This document shows, one piece after another, positions 26,701 through 36,117 of a stretch of DNA of 64,000 nucleotides. A program made the translations under genes and the position numbers. This DNA is from Pampus argenteus (taxonomy: Eukaryota > Chordata > Actinopteri > Scombriformes > Stromateidae). Location: the NCBI GenBank assembly GCA_036937835.1, contig CM072861.1, forward strand, positions 26,237,501 to 26,301,500. The letters run 5' to 3'. The notes below the pieces were generated by a model. That model did no database searches and was not told the origin of the DNA. It saw only the letters and a list, made by a program, of their open reading frames with translations. Position 1 is the stretch's first letter. Each line of letters opens with the position of its first letter.

Positions 26701-27590
26701 GGGTAAGGATGGAAGCGAAGACAGTGAGGAGAAGAAAGGTAAATCTGGTGTATGTATAGGTGTTTCTACAGGTGTGTGTACAGGTGTATACAGCTAACTT
26801 ATCACCTCTGACCTGTGACCTTTTTCAGAGGAAAAGGTGAAGGACTATAGGTACTACCTGAGGATGTGGGCCAAAGAGACAGAACCCAAGAGAGAGACCA
26901 TCAAAGACCTGCCCAGGATGAACCAGGTGAGATCCAGCTCCAGGTGAGTCCAGTTCAGGTCAGATATCAAATTGAGTTACACGTGTGTGTGTGTGTGTGC
27001 GTGTGCAGGAGCAGTTCATTGAGCTGTGTAAGACGCTCTACAACATGTTCAGTGAGGAGCCGCTCGAGCAGCAACTCTATCACTCCATCGCCACCGTGGC
27101 CAGTCTACTGCTACGCATCGGAGAGGTCGGCAAGAAGTTCAACAATGGCTGCAAGAAGACCAACAGCAGCCAGACCCTGTCCACTGCCCATGCCCCACCC
27201 ACGGCCCAGGCTGAACAGGAGGGACTAGGTGAGGGGGTGTGCCGGGCCCTGGCTGACACCCAGCTGGAGCCAAACGAGGAGGCCAAAGACGACACATCGG
27301 TGTCGTCGTACTCGGTGGTGAGCTCCAGCTCACTGCAGTGTGAGGACATCGCTGACGACACCGTGCTGATTGGAAGCAGTGAGCAGAGGCGAGGCAGTGT
27401 GCTGGATGCCGACTGGTCGATCACCTTTGAGCAGGTGTTGGCGTCAATGTTGACTGAGCCGCCGCTTGTCGACTACTTTGAGAAGAAGAGGGACATCCAG
27501 GCCAAGATGGCCACCTGTAAGGCTCAGCGGGCAATGGAGCGTCAGATTAGCTCCACCTCCGACCACGAACTCACCCAGCACTCCGTCTGA
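14230..27590 (+). CDS. tbc1d9b: TBC1D9B, GRAM-TBC-EF-hand protein, 22 coding exons
   Basis: Exons are 14230-14347, 14544-14654, 14809-14927, 14998-15229, 16153-16411, 16649-16856, 16927-17124, 17207-17329, 19040-19190, 19264-19478, 19564-19681, 19899-20101, 20288-20370, 20488-20617, 21130-21228, 21305-21373, 21804-22044, 22520-22585, 23072-23140, 26694-26738, 26829-26926 and 27009-27590, in phase, 1178 aa (human about 1250). Two GRAM domains (about 146-213 and 290-360) precede a TBC domain (about 487-700) with both catalytic fingers, Arg in IERDLHR and Gln in YCQ. A canonical EF-hand loop follows at about 876-887 (DQNQDGLVNFKE). TBC domains stimulate GTP hydrolysis by Rab GTPases. The long conserved tail is acidic and Ser-rich. 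A segment present in mammals between exons 19 and 20 was not found; that intron carries nested transposons. A possible AATAAA is at 28327-28332. The paralogue TBC1D9 is the alternative; neighbours favour TBC1D9B. Confidence 0.95.
14655..14808 (+). repeat. TGTACT-type microsatellite, TBC1D9B intron 2
   Basis: Imperfect 'tgtactgtact' and 'gtactatact' pentamer/hexamer repeats fill most of this 154-bp intron (about 14667-14785). Confidence 0.8.
17715..17792 (+). repeat. (ATTAT)n pentanucleotide microsatellite, TBC1D9B intron 8
   Basis: About 15 nearly perfect copies of ttata/attat. No gene lies in this 1.7-kb intron, which also holds a LINE 3' end at 18395-18882. Confidence 0.95.
18395..18882 (+). 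mobile_element. 5'-truncated copy of a LINE 3' UTR, TBC1D9B intron 8
   Basis: It ends in ATAAAATTTGATTTGATTTG. It shares long blocks ('gtctaaggacagagggtgtc', 'ccctctgagacaaatgta', 'gagggatccctcctctgtgg') with copies at 31302-31411, 33675-34065, 51684-52420 and 55458-55695. The copy at 51868-53250 links this tail to a reverse-transcriptase reading frame, so these are truncated insertions of one L2-like family. Confidence 0.85.
20441..20487 (+). repeat. (TG)n(CG)n tract forming the exon 14 acceptor of TBC1D9B
   Basis: The run of TG dinucleotides, then CGCGCGC, ends directly in the AG that precedes exon 14 (20488). There is no ordinary polypyrimidine tract. Confidence 0.9.
20672..20718 (+). repeat. 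(AT)n microsatellite, TBC1D9B intron 14
   Basis: A run of about 23 TA repeats starting 55 bases after exon 14. A shorter AT run is at 19496-19515. Confidence 0.9.
22860..23071 (+). repeat. (CTGT)n pyrimidine-rich microsatellite before TBC1D9B exon 19
   Basis: About 210 bases of CTGT/CTGC/CTCT repeats run straight into the exon 19 acceptor. A smaller (TGTC)n lies at 22600-22622. Between them, 22676-22790 resembles the 3' tail of a non-LTR element on the minus strand. Confidence 0.9.
23165..25760 (-). mobile_element. decayed non-LTR retrotransposon (RTE/Rex-like), split by a DNA transposon
   Basis: Read on the minus strand, 25760 to 24940 gives apurinic-endonuclease signatures with stops and frameshifts (FNARV, TNTVFR-like block, DCWTDHHLI). 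The stretch 23402 to about 23170 gives the start of a reverse transcriptase (KSSG.DGMPAKVLKEAL). The two parts abut once the element 23403-24939 is ignored. The segment 25760-26300 may be its 5' region but has no clear signature. Confidence 0.72.
23403..24939 (-). mobile_element. TA-flanked IS630/Tc1-superfamily element with 57-bp inverted repeats
   Basis: Inverted repeats 23403-23459 and 24883-24939 match almost perfectly (start CAGTTTTTCTC, end CTCATAAC). TA lies outside both ends (23401-23402, 24940-24941). On the minus strand about 24480-24140 encodes the C-terminal half of a DDE transposase (WDNVSFHRG, then NPIEEFFSAWRW with the catalytic Glu). The N-terminal half with the first Asp is missing, so the copy is an internally deleted, non-autonomous element. 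Confidence 0.9.
26976..27008 (+). repeat. (GT)n tract forming the acceptor of the last TBC1D9B exon
   Basis: The sequence cgtgtgtg...gcgtgtgcag ends at the AG preceding exon 22 (27009). It is the second TG-repeat acceptor in this gene. Confidence 0.85.
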
Positions 27591-27755
27591 GTGACCTTTG
27601 ACCTTCACATGTCCTCATGTGACCTGTCTGAAACAGGTGAACAGTACAGTAGCAGAACTACAGAAGTCCTGAAAGACATTTTATTAACTTTGGTCAAGTT
27701 AAACAAAAACTTGAGAATCATTTCTGTCTCAGTTACAGTTTCTGCTCTGGAAATA

Positions 27756-28090
27756 CAGAGGGGTCACAAATGAAAGGAAAACCTGACATAAAGTGTCTCA
27801 GTAAGGTGTTGGGCCACCAGAACAGTTTCAATGCTCCATGGCAGTGATTCTTGTGTCCTGTGGACAGGGCCATTGTCATCCTGGAAGAGACCACTCCCAT
27901 CAGGATAGAAATGTTTCATCATAGGATAAAGGTAATCACTGAGAACAACTTTGTATTGATTTGCAATGACCCCTCCCTCTTGGACCCAAACTATGCCCGC
28001 AAAATGCCCCCCACAGCATAACAGAGCCACTGTATCCCCTCACTGTAGGGGCAAGCACTCAGCTTTTTCCTTTCATTTGTCACCTGTCTG
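27756..28090 (-). mobile_element. internally deleted Tc1-type element, 335 bp
   Basis: TA flanks (27754-27755 and 28091-28092) enclose inverted ends CAGA[G/C]AGGTGACAAATGAAAGG-like (left cagaggggtcacaaatg, right complement cagacaggtgacaaatg). The minus strand keeps a piece of transposase around the second catalytic Asp (LFQDDNGPVHRT). It lies 166 bases after the TBC1D9B stop, probably inside its 3' UTR. Confidence 0.85.
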
Positions 28091-29123
28091 TAAAAAATTT
28101 GACTTGCAGGCAGGTAAGCTGGGTTCAACAACAACAAATTATATAATTAATTATTAATTAAATGAACTGATAATGAAATGTTGTCAATTTGTTTTGAAAC
28201 TGGCAGAAATCATCTTTCAGAATCTGTCATCTATTTTAAAGAAATTAAAGAGTTACAGAAGCAAACAAAAATCAGTACAGTTAAGAAATATTAATGTATT
28301 GATGAAATCATGACATTGTGTTCCTAAATAAAGTCACGTCTCTTTCTTTTATGTCGATGTAACTAAAGTCTTATTTTTTTCTGCTGCCTGATTCTGATGT
28401 CATCATTCCTGTTTGATGGCATCAGAGGACTTATTTTAATTCTACTCTGCTGTCTTTGTTGTATTTTAAATTAATTCTATTGATCAGTTATCAATCTGTA
28501 TCTGTTGTCTAATAAATACTGAAGGTGGTGTCTGCACTAATAATCATAAATAAAAATAAAATAAATAAATAAAATCAATCTCTAAGCCTGTGCTGTACAA
28601 CAGATGTCCCCCACCATTCTGACCTGTGACTCCTTAAAATAAAGCAAAGTCCACTTGGGACCCCTCGTCATATATTGCAGTGTCTACCAGTTAAGTTATT
28701 CTCTTCTATCAGTTATTTATTGGTTTGTCCATAAAATGTCATAAAATAGTAAAAAGTTGCCCAGATTACCCAAATGTCCAAAACCCAAAACCAACAAAGA
28801 AAAACAACAAATAATCACATTTAAGAGGCTGAAACCAGCTGATTTTTTACATTTATGCTTAAAAAAAAACAATTATTCGATTTTAACAAAACAGTTGCTG
28901 ATTGATCTTCTGTTGATCATCTTATTGATTAATCAACTAACCTTGCAGCTCTAGAAAGAGGACTTGACTCTTTTATCTGAATAACTTTTAGAGGCTTGAG
29001 GAGGTAAAATACAGAAATACACAAAAAAAGAAATAAAGAAAGCTTGAAAAAAATCACAGTTTTGTCAGAAATATAGATGTTAAAATATAAATGAAATATA
29101 AGTGTCCAAAGCAAAAAAATTAA

Positions 29124-31411
29124 TTGTGGAATATTATGTCCTTGTCTTCTAAAGCTATTTTAGTCAACACATTAATATCTGATTATGATATTGATTTATT
29201 CTGCCTCACTGAAACCTGGTTGCAGGAGGATGAATATGTTAGTTTAAATGAATCCACTCCCCCCAGTCATTGTAATACTCATATTCCTCGAAGTACTGGT
29301 CGAGGTGGTGGAGTTGGAGCCATATTTGACTCTAGTTTACTCATAAATCCTAACCCTAAACTAAATTATAATTCATTTGTTCATTAATTCTTATTTGTTA
29401 TATTATATTGAGCTCCAGGTCCTTATTCTGAATTTTTATCTGAATTTGCACAATTTGCATCAGGCTTAGTCGTTAAATCAGATAAAGTAATTATTGTAGG
29501 TGATTTTAATATTCATGTCGACAACCACAGTGATAGTCTTAGTACTGCATTTATCTCTTTGTTAGACTCAATTGGCTTCTGTCAGAGTGTAAATAAACCA
29601 ACTCATTGTCTGAATCACACTCTTGACCTTGTCCTCTCATATGGCATTGAAACTGATCATCTAATAGTCTTTCCACATAATCCTATTCTATCTGACCATT
29701 TTTTAATAACCTTTGAGTTCATATTACTGGACTATAAGCCTTTTTGCAGAAACTCCATGGCATTGAATTCAATACTATAGGAATCATTTCCTTATATTTG
29801 GCTACAGCACTGTCATCAACATCTGTTGTAGCCACATTTAAGGAAACGATGTTAATACACTTAATGTTAGGACTTGTCTGTATCCTGTAGCCCCTCACAC
29901 ATAGATCAGCTTGTTAGTAATACTACAGAGTCATTACAGACAACTCTTGACTCTATTGCACCTCTGAAAAAGAAGAGAATAAAACAGAGGAGGTTAGCAC
30001 TATGGTATAGCCAGCACACTCGCAAATTAAAGCAAAAGGCACGTAAATCTAAATGTAAATGGCGTGCCTCTAAACTGGAAGAATCTCGCCTAGCCTGGCA
30101 AGATAATCTTGCAATTTATAGGAAGGCTCTGCGTAATGCCAGAACAGCCTATTATTCCTCATTAATTGAGGAAAATAAGAACAACCCCAGGTTTCTCTTC
30201 AGCATTGTAGCCAGGCTAACAGAGAACCACAGCTCTATTGAGTCATCTATTCCTTTAAGCCTAACTAGTAATGACTTCATGAGCTTCTTTAATGATAACT
30301 ATTGTATTATAATTTTTGTTGAGACTTGTGATGTGCCAAAGAGAACAACAATTGCATTGCAGAATGATTCAATGTGATATTATATGATAAAGCTTGAAGT
30401 AGGGTAAAACAATGTTATAGTATTAGATTAGTCATATTAATCATATTTCATGTTTCACAAAATGTTTGATTTAGTTTCTTGTATACTTCACAAATATTTG
30501 ATTCAGCACTTAATATGTAGTTGATAATCTCACTCTGTGCACTTGTTAAAATGTGTGTGTATTAAACTTTAATATTTTTTTTAAAAATATCCTTAGAAGA
30601 AGGTTTAGAAATAAGGGTGTAAAACAGGCAGTAATAACTTAAAAAAAAATAAGGCCAGAGGGAATGGTGAAGATATTGGTGTAAAACTGACAAGAGATAA
30701 TCTTGAAAAAAAGAGAGAAGGGTCTCAGGTACGGAGTGAAGAAGAAGAAGAGGAGAAGTCACCGGTGAAGGACAGCAGCTGTGCCAGATTAGGGACACCA
30801 ATGAAAATCCAGAAATTTATCTAATGGTGTCCACAGCTGCAAATATCGTGCAAACTGTCACGTAGGCACAAGACCTAGGCGTGACCAATGGTATAAAAGC
30901 CACTTCAGGTCAGAGCCATCTTGGAGCATCTCTGTGTTATCACTGATACGCATTGTGTGTTTTTGTGATGTGCTCTCCTTTTCTTGCCTGGCAATAAAAG
31001 AACACACTGCTCTGGACACTGACTCCTGAGGATTTTTTGACACCAAAGAGAAGTTTTTTCTGATCTGATTTTGGGACAATTTTAACTTCTTCAATCTGAG
31101 ACTCCAAGACTTTTTACACGACACTATAACTATCAGAGACAAAATTCATCACCTTTTGCCCTCAACAGGCACTCATCTGATTTCTGATACAGCAAGTTTG
31201 GAAATAGCTATAAAACCTGATATATATTTAGACTGCTTTTCTCCCATTGACCTTCAACAAATAACTTCAATAATTTCCTTTATACAATCCTTTAAAATAG
31301 CTCTAAGGACAGAGGGTGTCACTCCCTGTACATATTGTAAAGCCCTCTGAGACAAATGTATTTTGTGATTTTGGGCTATATAAATAAAATTTGATTTGAT
31401 TTTGATTTGAT
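29124..31411 (+). mobile_element. L2-like LINE with deleted reverse transcriptase
   Basis: The plus strand gives an endonuclease region with frameshifts: DLFCLTETWL, RGGGV, a DHFLITFEF block near 29700, then KNNPRFLFSIVARLT at about 30180. The frame resumes at 31134 (RDKIHHLLPSTGTHL, FSPIDLQQ) after an inserted LTR. It then jumps at about 31302 directly into the family's 3' UTR and TTTGATTTGAT tail, so the reverse-transcriptase region has been lost. Confidence 0.82.
30303..31123 (+). mobile_element. candidate solo LTR inserted in the LINE
   Basis: The 821-bp segment begins TGTATT and ends GACA. It is flanked by a 4-bp direct repeat CTAT (30299-30302 and 31124-31127) inside an even longer repeat ataactat. 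It has a TATA box (ggtataaaagcc, about 30889-30900) and a polyadenylation signal about 100 bases later (gcaataaaagaac, about 30991). These are the order and spacing expected of an LTR promoter and R region. There is no internal coding sequence, so it is a solo LTR or an unrecognised insertion. Confidence 0.62.
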
Positions 31412-31508
31412 CAGTGACCTATAAGTTACTGTGATGACTTAAAAATGTTAATATGTAAGAATATGAGAAACATTCAGACTGCTAACTGGTTTGTGTGTGT
31501 TTAACATT

Positions 31509-31547
31509 AGACTCAGTTTAATCTAGGACCTAGATTGAACTGAGTCT
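31509..31547. repeat. near-perfect 39-bp palindrome
   Basis: agactcagtttaatctagg is followed at once by its reverse complement with one mismatch. No known element is recognised around it. Confidence 0.8.
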
Positions 31548-31794
31548 AGGTCAAGGTCCAATTTTATGGATATTTTAACAGATATGCCTCAGAGAGTCCT
31601 TACTAATGGCACTTTATTAGACATCATACTGTACACCAGCGCATTCTCATTCTCTGCACTAGTGACTGTAAAAGCATCCATTACAACCATAGAAGGTATA
31701 AAAATATTTCTACACAAGCACAGACACAGCTCATGTATCTGTGACGTGTGTAAACAACCGCAGCTCCTCCCGCCGACAGACGGCGCTCTAACAA

Positions 31795-31885
31795 CCCGCA
31801 CTGCTGCCGGTCACAGCCGGAAGTAACACCGCGGTTACGGCTCGCGGGAAATATTCGCTCATGAGACAGAACCGGTCCGTCGGTC
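31795..31885 (+). promoter_or_regulatory. probable MRNIP promoter
   Basis: A GC-rich patch with CpGs (gcggttacggctcgcggg) and an ETS-type CCGGAAGT at 31817-31824 lies about 65 bases before the start codon. Confidence 0.45.
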
Positions 31886-34273
31886 ATGGGTCAGGAGTTT
31901 CACGTCCTAAGGTGTTTCACCTGTGAGAGCTTCCAGGTCCAACAGGTAACAGCTACAAGCTAACTGCTAAGCTAACAACTAACTACCAAGCTAACAGGCT
32001 AACAGCTACAAACCTTTTAATAATTTAAAACGTACGTTGGTGTTGACACAAGACAAAACTGAGAGTCACATTAAAGCAGTATTAAAAAGACTGTCCATCA
32101 TACATTAAAGAGGGTTTGCAGATAACTTGAGTTCATTCTTCCATTTGATTTACGGCTTAAATTTGTGAATAACGTGTTACCCAACAAAAACAAATGGTTT
32201 TCTCCTTCATATGTCCTCTTATCTTTAATCCACAACATTTAGATGGCAGCAGTACATCCAGCAGCTGTTGTTCCAGATAAATTTTTAATAATCTTTAATG
32301 ATCGCTGGATCAATGATCAGCAGATATCCAGACATCCCAAGTTCCAAAAAGTCATTTCAGGGAGATGCTTATCGAACAAATACACCCCCACCCCCTGCAC
32401 GCCACATACATACACACTGAAGGCCAACAACTTTTCACCAGCTTTTTATTAACTACCGGTGTTCAAAACAATACAATATTTCTTAAAACATTTCAAATAT
32501 ATGTCCATGTCCTTTCAATCTTTCAGCCTGCAGTGAACATCTTTCATTCTTTCTCTTTTTCCAGGGACTTTTTCAGGCTCTCGTTATATGTACTGGCTGC
32601 TTGTTTTGCATGGCACTCAATGTCAATAAATGTGTTTATCTTACACGACACGAGCTGCATTGATTGAAGGAGTGAAAACAAGATTTTTTAAACCTGTGGT
32701 GATAAATAATAAGTCGGAGAGAGTACATCGAAGTCCCTCCCACAACGAAAGCTTATTGGTGTATTTTGCTGACCAAACCAATCGGCGCGCGCTCTCTCTC
32801 GCAACCAGTCTAACCCTAACCCTAACCCAGTCGCCCTGAACACGAGAACACGCTGAACAGAGTTTTCGCTTGAATGCATGCACGGGTGCTTTATGTAGCT
32901 CATTGTATCTCAGTCTCACGCGAACATTTGTTTCTACCCCGTACTGTGTCTACTGTGTCTGACAGGTGAATGTTTGTTTCTCCCCTGTGCTGTGTTTGAC
33001 AGGTTAAGAAGGTGAACAGGTGGAACTGTAAGCTGTGTGGAGAGAAGCAGTCCTTGCTGAAGGTCAGACCTATAAAATTCAGAGGTAACAGACACATGGA
33101 CAGGGTTGTCTCTGTGTGACTGTGATGATTGGTTGACAGGAGTTTGGGCGGGGCTCCGGAGCTGACTGCAGGCGTCATGTTCAAAAACTGAATGCCATGA
33201 GACGAGCTATGATAGAGGAGCAGGAACAGAACACCTGGTTGCTATGGTAACAACCCGCTTAATCCGCATCATCCGCTCAGGTTACAGATGTTCTCACCTG
33301 CACACGTGTTGTTCTGGTTGTTTGACAGGAAACAGATGGATGAGAAACCTAAGAATCTGAGAGGTGCTCAGGTGAGCCGCTGGAGCAAATACCTGGACAC
33401 AGCTAAGAATGAGCAGCCAGAGACAGGGCTAGAGAAGAATGTTTTGATGGACAGGCAGCATCTGCATGGCAACAAAAGGTGTGACCTCAGTGTTTATTGT
33501 TAGAGGCCACGCCCACCCTACCTGTCAGTCTGACCTTTGTCCTCTGTGTTCTGACAGGAAGAGGACACACAGCAGCTCGACACCTGAACAGGTAAAAGAA
33601 TTCACTTTTTGTCACCTAAGTCACTTACTGAGCTACTAGCCATCAGTCTTTGTGCTAAGCTAGTGCAGTGAACTTCAAATCAAATCAAATCAAATTTTAT
33701 TTATATAGCCCAAAATCACAAAATACATTTGTCTCAGAGGGCTTTACAATCTGTACAGGGAGTGACACCCTCTGTCCTTAGACCCTCGATTAGTGAGGAA
33801 AAACTTGTCCACCAAAAAACCTTTTAACAGGGAAAAAGGTGGAAGAAACCTCAGGAAGAGACACAGAGGAGGGATCCCTCTCCCAGGACGGACAGACGTG
33901 CAATGATGTCACATGTACACAACAAATCAACACACACATATTGTACACTCACAATGAATTACAATGGATGATAAAATGAGAATGGGTTACAATTAAAAAA
34001 GATGAATTATTACAGAGGCAGGTGACCTGTGATAGACACACAGATGCATATCAATATCATCGATCTGACAAACTCGTTTCTCTGCAGGCTGACTGCTTCA
34101 GTCCAGCCGGTCCGAGTCCTGGCTGTAGGTTGACCGGTTCCCTCAGTGCTGACTGTCGGGTGGGGGTGGGATCTACAGTCAGTGGATGGAGTGACACCAC
34201 TGACAAGCCCCCCCTCCAGCTTCCTGTCTCCATGTTTGAGAGTGGAGATGACTTTAGCTTCGATGAGTTTTAA
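31886..34273 (+). CDS. mrnip: MRNIP, MRN complex-interacting protein, 6 coding exons
   Basis: Exons are 31886-31945, 33003-33062, 33140-33246, 33329-33478, 33558-33591 and 34088-34273, in phase, 198 aa. The N-terminus has the conserved Cys pairs of a small zinc-binding fold (RCFTCESF then CKLCGEKQS), followed by the family hallmark GSGADCRRHVQKLN. A RWSKYLD motif is in exon 4, and a short acidic-aromatic end (GDDFSFDEF) matches the conserved C-terminus. In mammals MRNIP binds MRE11-RAD50-NBS1 and supports ATM signalling and fork protection in the nucleus. Human MRNIP is about 343 aa; the linker between the zinc domain and the C-terminal motif is much shorter here. AATAAA is at 34354-34359. 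An upstream ATG at 31861 is out of frame with this start. Confidence 0.93.
32811..32829 (+). repeat. short interstitial telomere-type repeat (CCCTAA)n
   Basis: Three CTAACC units in MRNIP intron 1. Similar short runs are at 8954-8970, 18071-18089 and 54127-54150. Confidence 0.85.
33675..34065 (-). mobile_element. truncated LINE 3' UTR, MRNIP intron 5
   Basis: On the plus strand it starts with caaatcaaatcaaattttat, the complement of the family tail, and reads through the same blocks as 18395-18882 in reverse. It makes up most of intron 5. Confidence 0.88.
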
Positions 34274-34970
34274 CTTCTGATTCAAACTCTGAAGAGAAAT
34301 CTGTTTGACAGTTTTTGTTTATTTCAGTTTTACTGTTTGACTCAGTTTCTATAAATAAAGAAAATCTTTCAACAGTTGTTTGTGTTTCACAAAAATGTTA
34401 CACAATCTTAATTTTTAAAATTAATAAAATTACATCTCCTCTTCCCTTAATAAAAATTCCATAATATATGAATCTGTAAATATATTTCATCCTAAAAAAT
34501 TTTTAAGCTAAACACCAGATGTTTCCTACACTGTAAAGTCAGTTCTCAGTATATAAGACTGGAAGCTTCAAGTTTCCACATCACGTGTGTACAGGTGCTG
34601 GTCATAAAATTAGAATATTATGAAAAAGTTGATTTAATTCAGTAATTCCATTCAAAAAGTAAAACTTGTGTAATGTATAAATTCATTTCACATATACTGA
34701 GATATGTTGTGTTTATTTCTGTTAATATTCATGATTATAACTGACAACTAATAAAAACCCCAAATAGAGTATCTCAGAAAACTAGAATGGTGAAAAGGTT
34801 CAATATTGAAGACACTCTAATCAGCTAATTAACTCAAAACACCTGCAAAGACCTTTAAATGGTCTCTCAGTCTAGTTCTGTAGGCTACACAATCATGGGG
34901 AAGACTGCAGACCTGACAAAAGACGATCATTGATATTGACACCACAAGGAGGCCAAGACAGTGATTCTTT

Positions 34971-35492
34971 TACCAGTCTGTTGTTGCCCGCGCCATCTTC
35001 TTTGCTGCTGTTTGTTGGGGTAGCAGCATCAGAGCCAGTGACACCAACAGACTTGATAAAATCATCAAGAAGGCTGGCTCTGTACTTGGTGTCTGGCTGG
35101 AGACGTTTGGTACTGTGGTGGAGAGGAGGACGCTGAATAAACTGTTATCCATCATGGACAATGATCAGCACCCTCTCCATCACACAGTGGACAGACAGCG
35201 GAGCACTTTCTTCTACAGGCTGCTGCAGCTCCGCTGTCGTAGGGACAGATACAGGAAATGTACAACAATAGCTAAAATCCAGTCATATTATTATTATATT
35301 TTATTTTACTTATTAATTAATTATTATCTTAATTTCTCATTATTATTTAATTATCTTATTCTTATTTAATTATTATCTTAATTGTTGGTTGTTCTTTTTA
35401 TTTCATTGTTGTATTTGGGGTATGCTGCTGCTACACTCCAATTTCCCAGTTTTTGGGATTAATAAAGTATATCTATCTATCTATCTAGTGAG
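34971..35492 (+). mobile_element. LINE 3' end (reverse-transcriptase C-terminus) inside the Tc1 element
   Basis: The plus strand encodes FFAAVCWGSSI, then LLSIMDNDQHPLHHT and LLQLRCRRDRYRK, the typical end of a teleost non-LTR ORF. It is followed by a short 3' UTR and a (TATC)n tail at about 35473-35490. Confidence 0.78.
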
Positions 35493-35496
35493 CTAG

Positions 35497-35640
35497 AATC
35501 ACTAGTCCCAGCCTAGTCAAGCTAGCATGAACTGATGAAGCCTCTTGGATTAGAGGTGAAACATCCTCAAAGACAAATAACCAAGTCCAGTTGCATTTGA
35601 TTTAATTTCCTTGAGATAACCATATCCTGGATGAATGAGA
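35497..35640 (-). repeat. single arm of the foldback element family
   Basis: It matches the right half of 37024-37215 (gaggtgaaacatc.tcaaag, aaccaagtccagttgc, gatttaatttccttgagat). It sits directly after the LINE tail. Confidence 0.7.
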
Positions 35641-36117
35641 ATAGTCTGAAATACTGAATTTGGGATTTTTATTCATTGTCCGTTATAATCATCAATATTA
35701 AAGAAATAAACACTTGAAATATCTCAGTCTGTGAAATGAATGTATACATTATATAAGTTTCACTTTTTGAACGGAATTACTGAAATAAATCAGCCTTTCG
35801 ATGATATTCTTATTTTATGACCTGCTCATAGATAAACTTTACTACAGCACATGAAACAAGCTGCAAAGAGAAGAAAAACATTCAGACAAAGGAACTAGAA
35901 GAATGTTTGAGTGGAGAAACATTAATTATTCAAAACTCACAGCTTCACTTCATCTTTTATTGAGTAGATTAACAGAAAAGTTCTCAACAATAATGACATC
36001 ATCAATAAGTAGAGTTATTGATCAGCAGGTTAATGATGAAAAATAAAAATGATTGCAGTAAAATCATTGTTTCAGTATAAATGGTTACAGAAGCTCCTCC
36101 CTGTGTCAGCGATAACA

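Larger units (their letters stand above)
27591..31885. other. TBC1D9B-MRNIP interval, no host gene seen
   Basis: The interval contains the presumed TBC1D9B 3' UTR, a deleted Tc1 element (27756-28090), AT-rich sequence with no feature (28100-29100), a LINE with an inserted solo LTR (29124-31411), and the probable MRNIP promoter near 31800. Confidence 0.6.
34592..35828 (+). mobile_element. Tc1-type element with about 110-bp inverted repeats and nested insertions
   Basis: Ends (left caggtgctggtcataaaatt, right complement tgagcaggtcataaaataag) continue in parallel for about 110 bases. TA lies outside both ends (34590-34591, 35829-35830). An N-terminal transposase start is readable at 34896 (MGKTADLT). 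The interior is replaced by a LINE fragment (about 34971-35492) and one arm of a foldback element (35497-35640). Confidence 0.82.
34274..36117. other. MRNIP-SQSTM1 convergent interval
   Basis: The two genes converge here. Besides both presumed 3' UTRs (AATAAA at 34354 on plus; complement of AATAAA at 35956-35961 on minus), the space is a nested transposon, 34592-35828. Confidence 0.6.
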
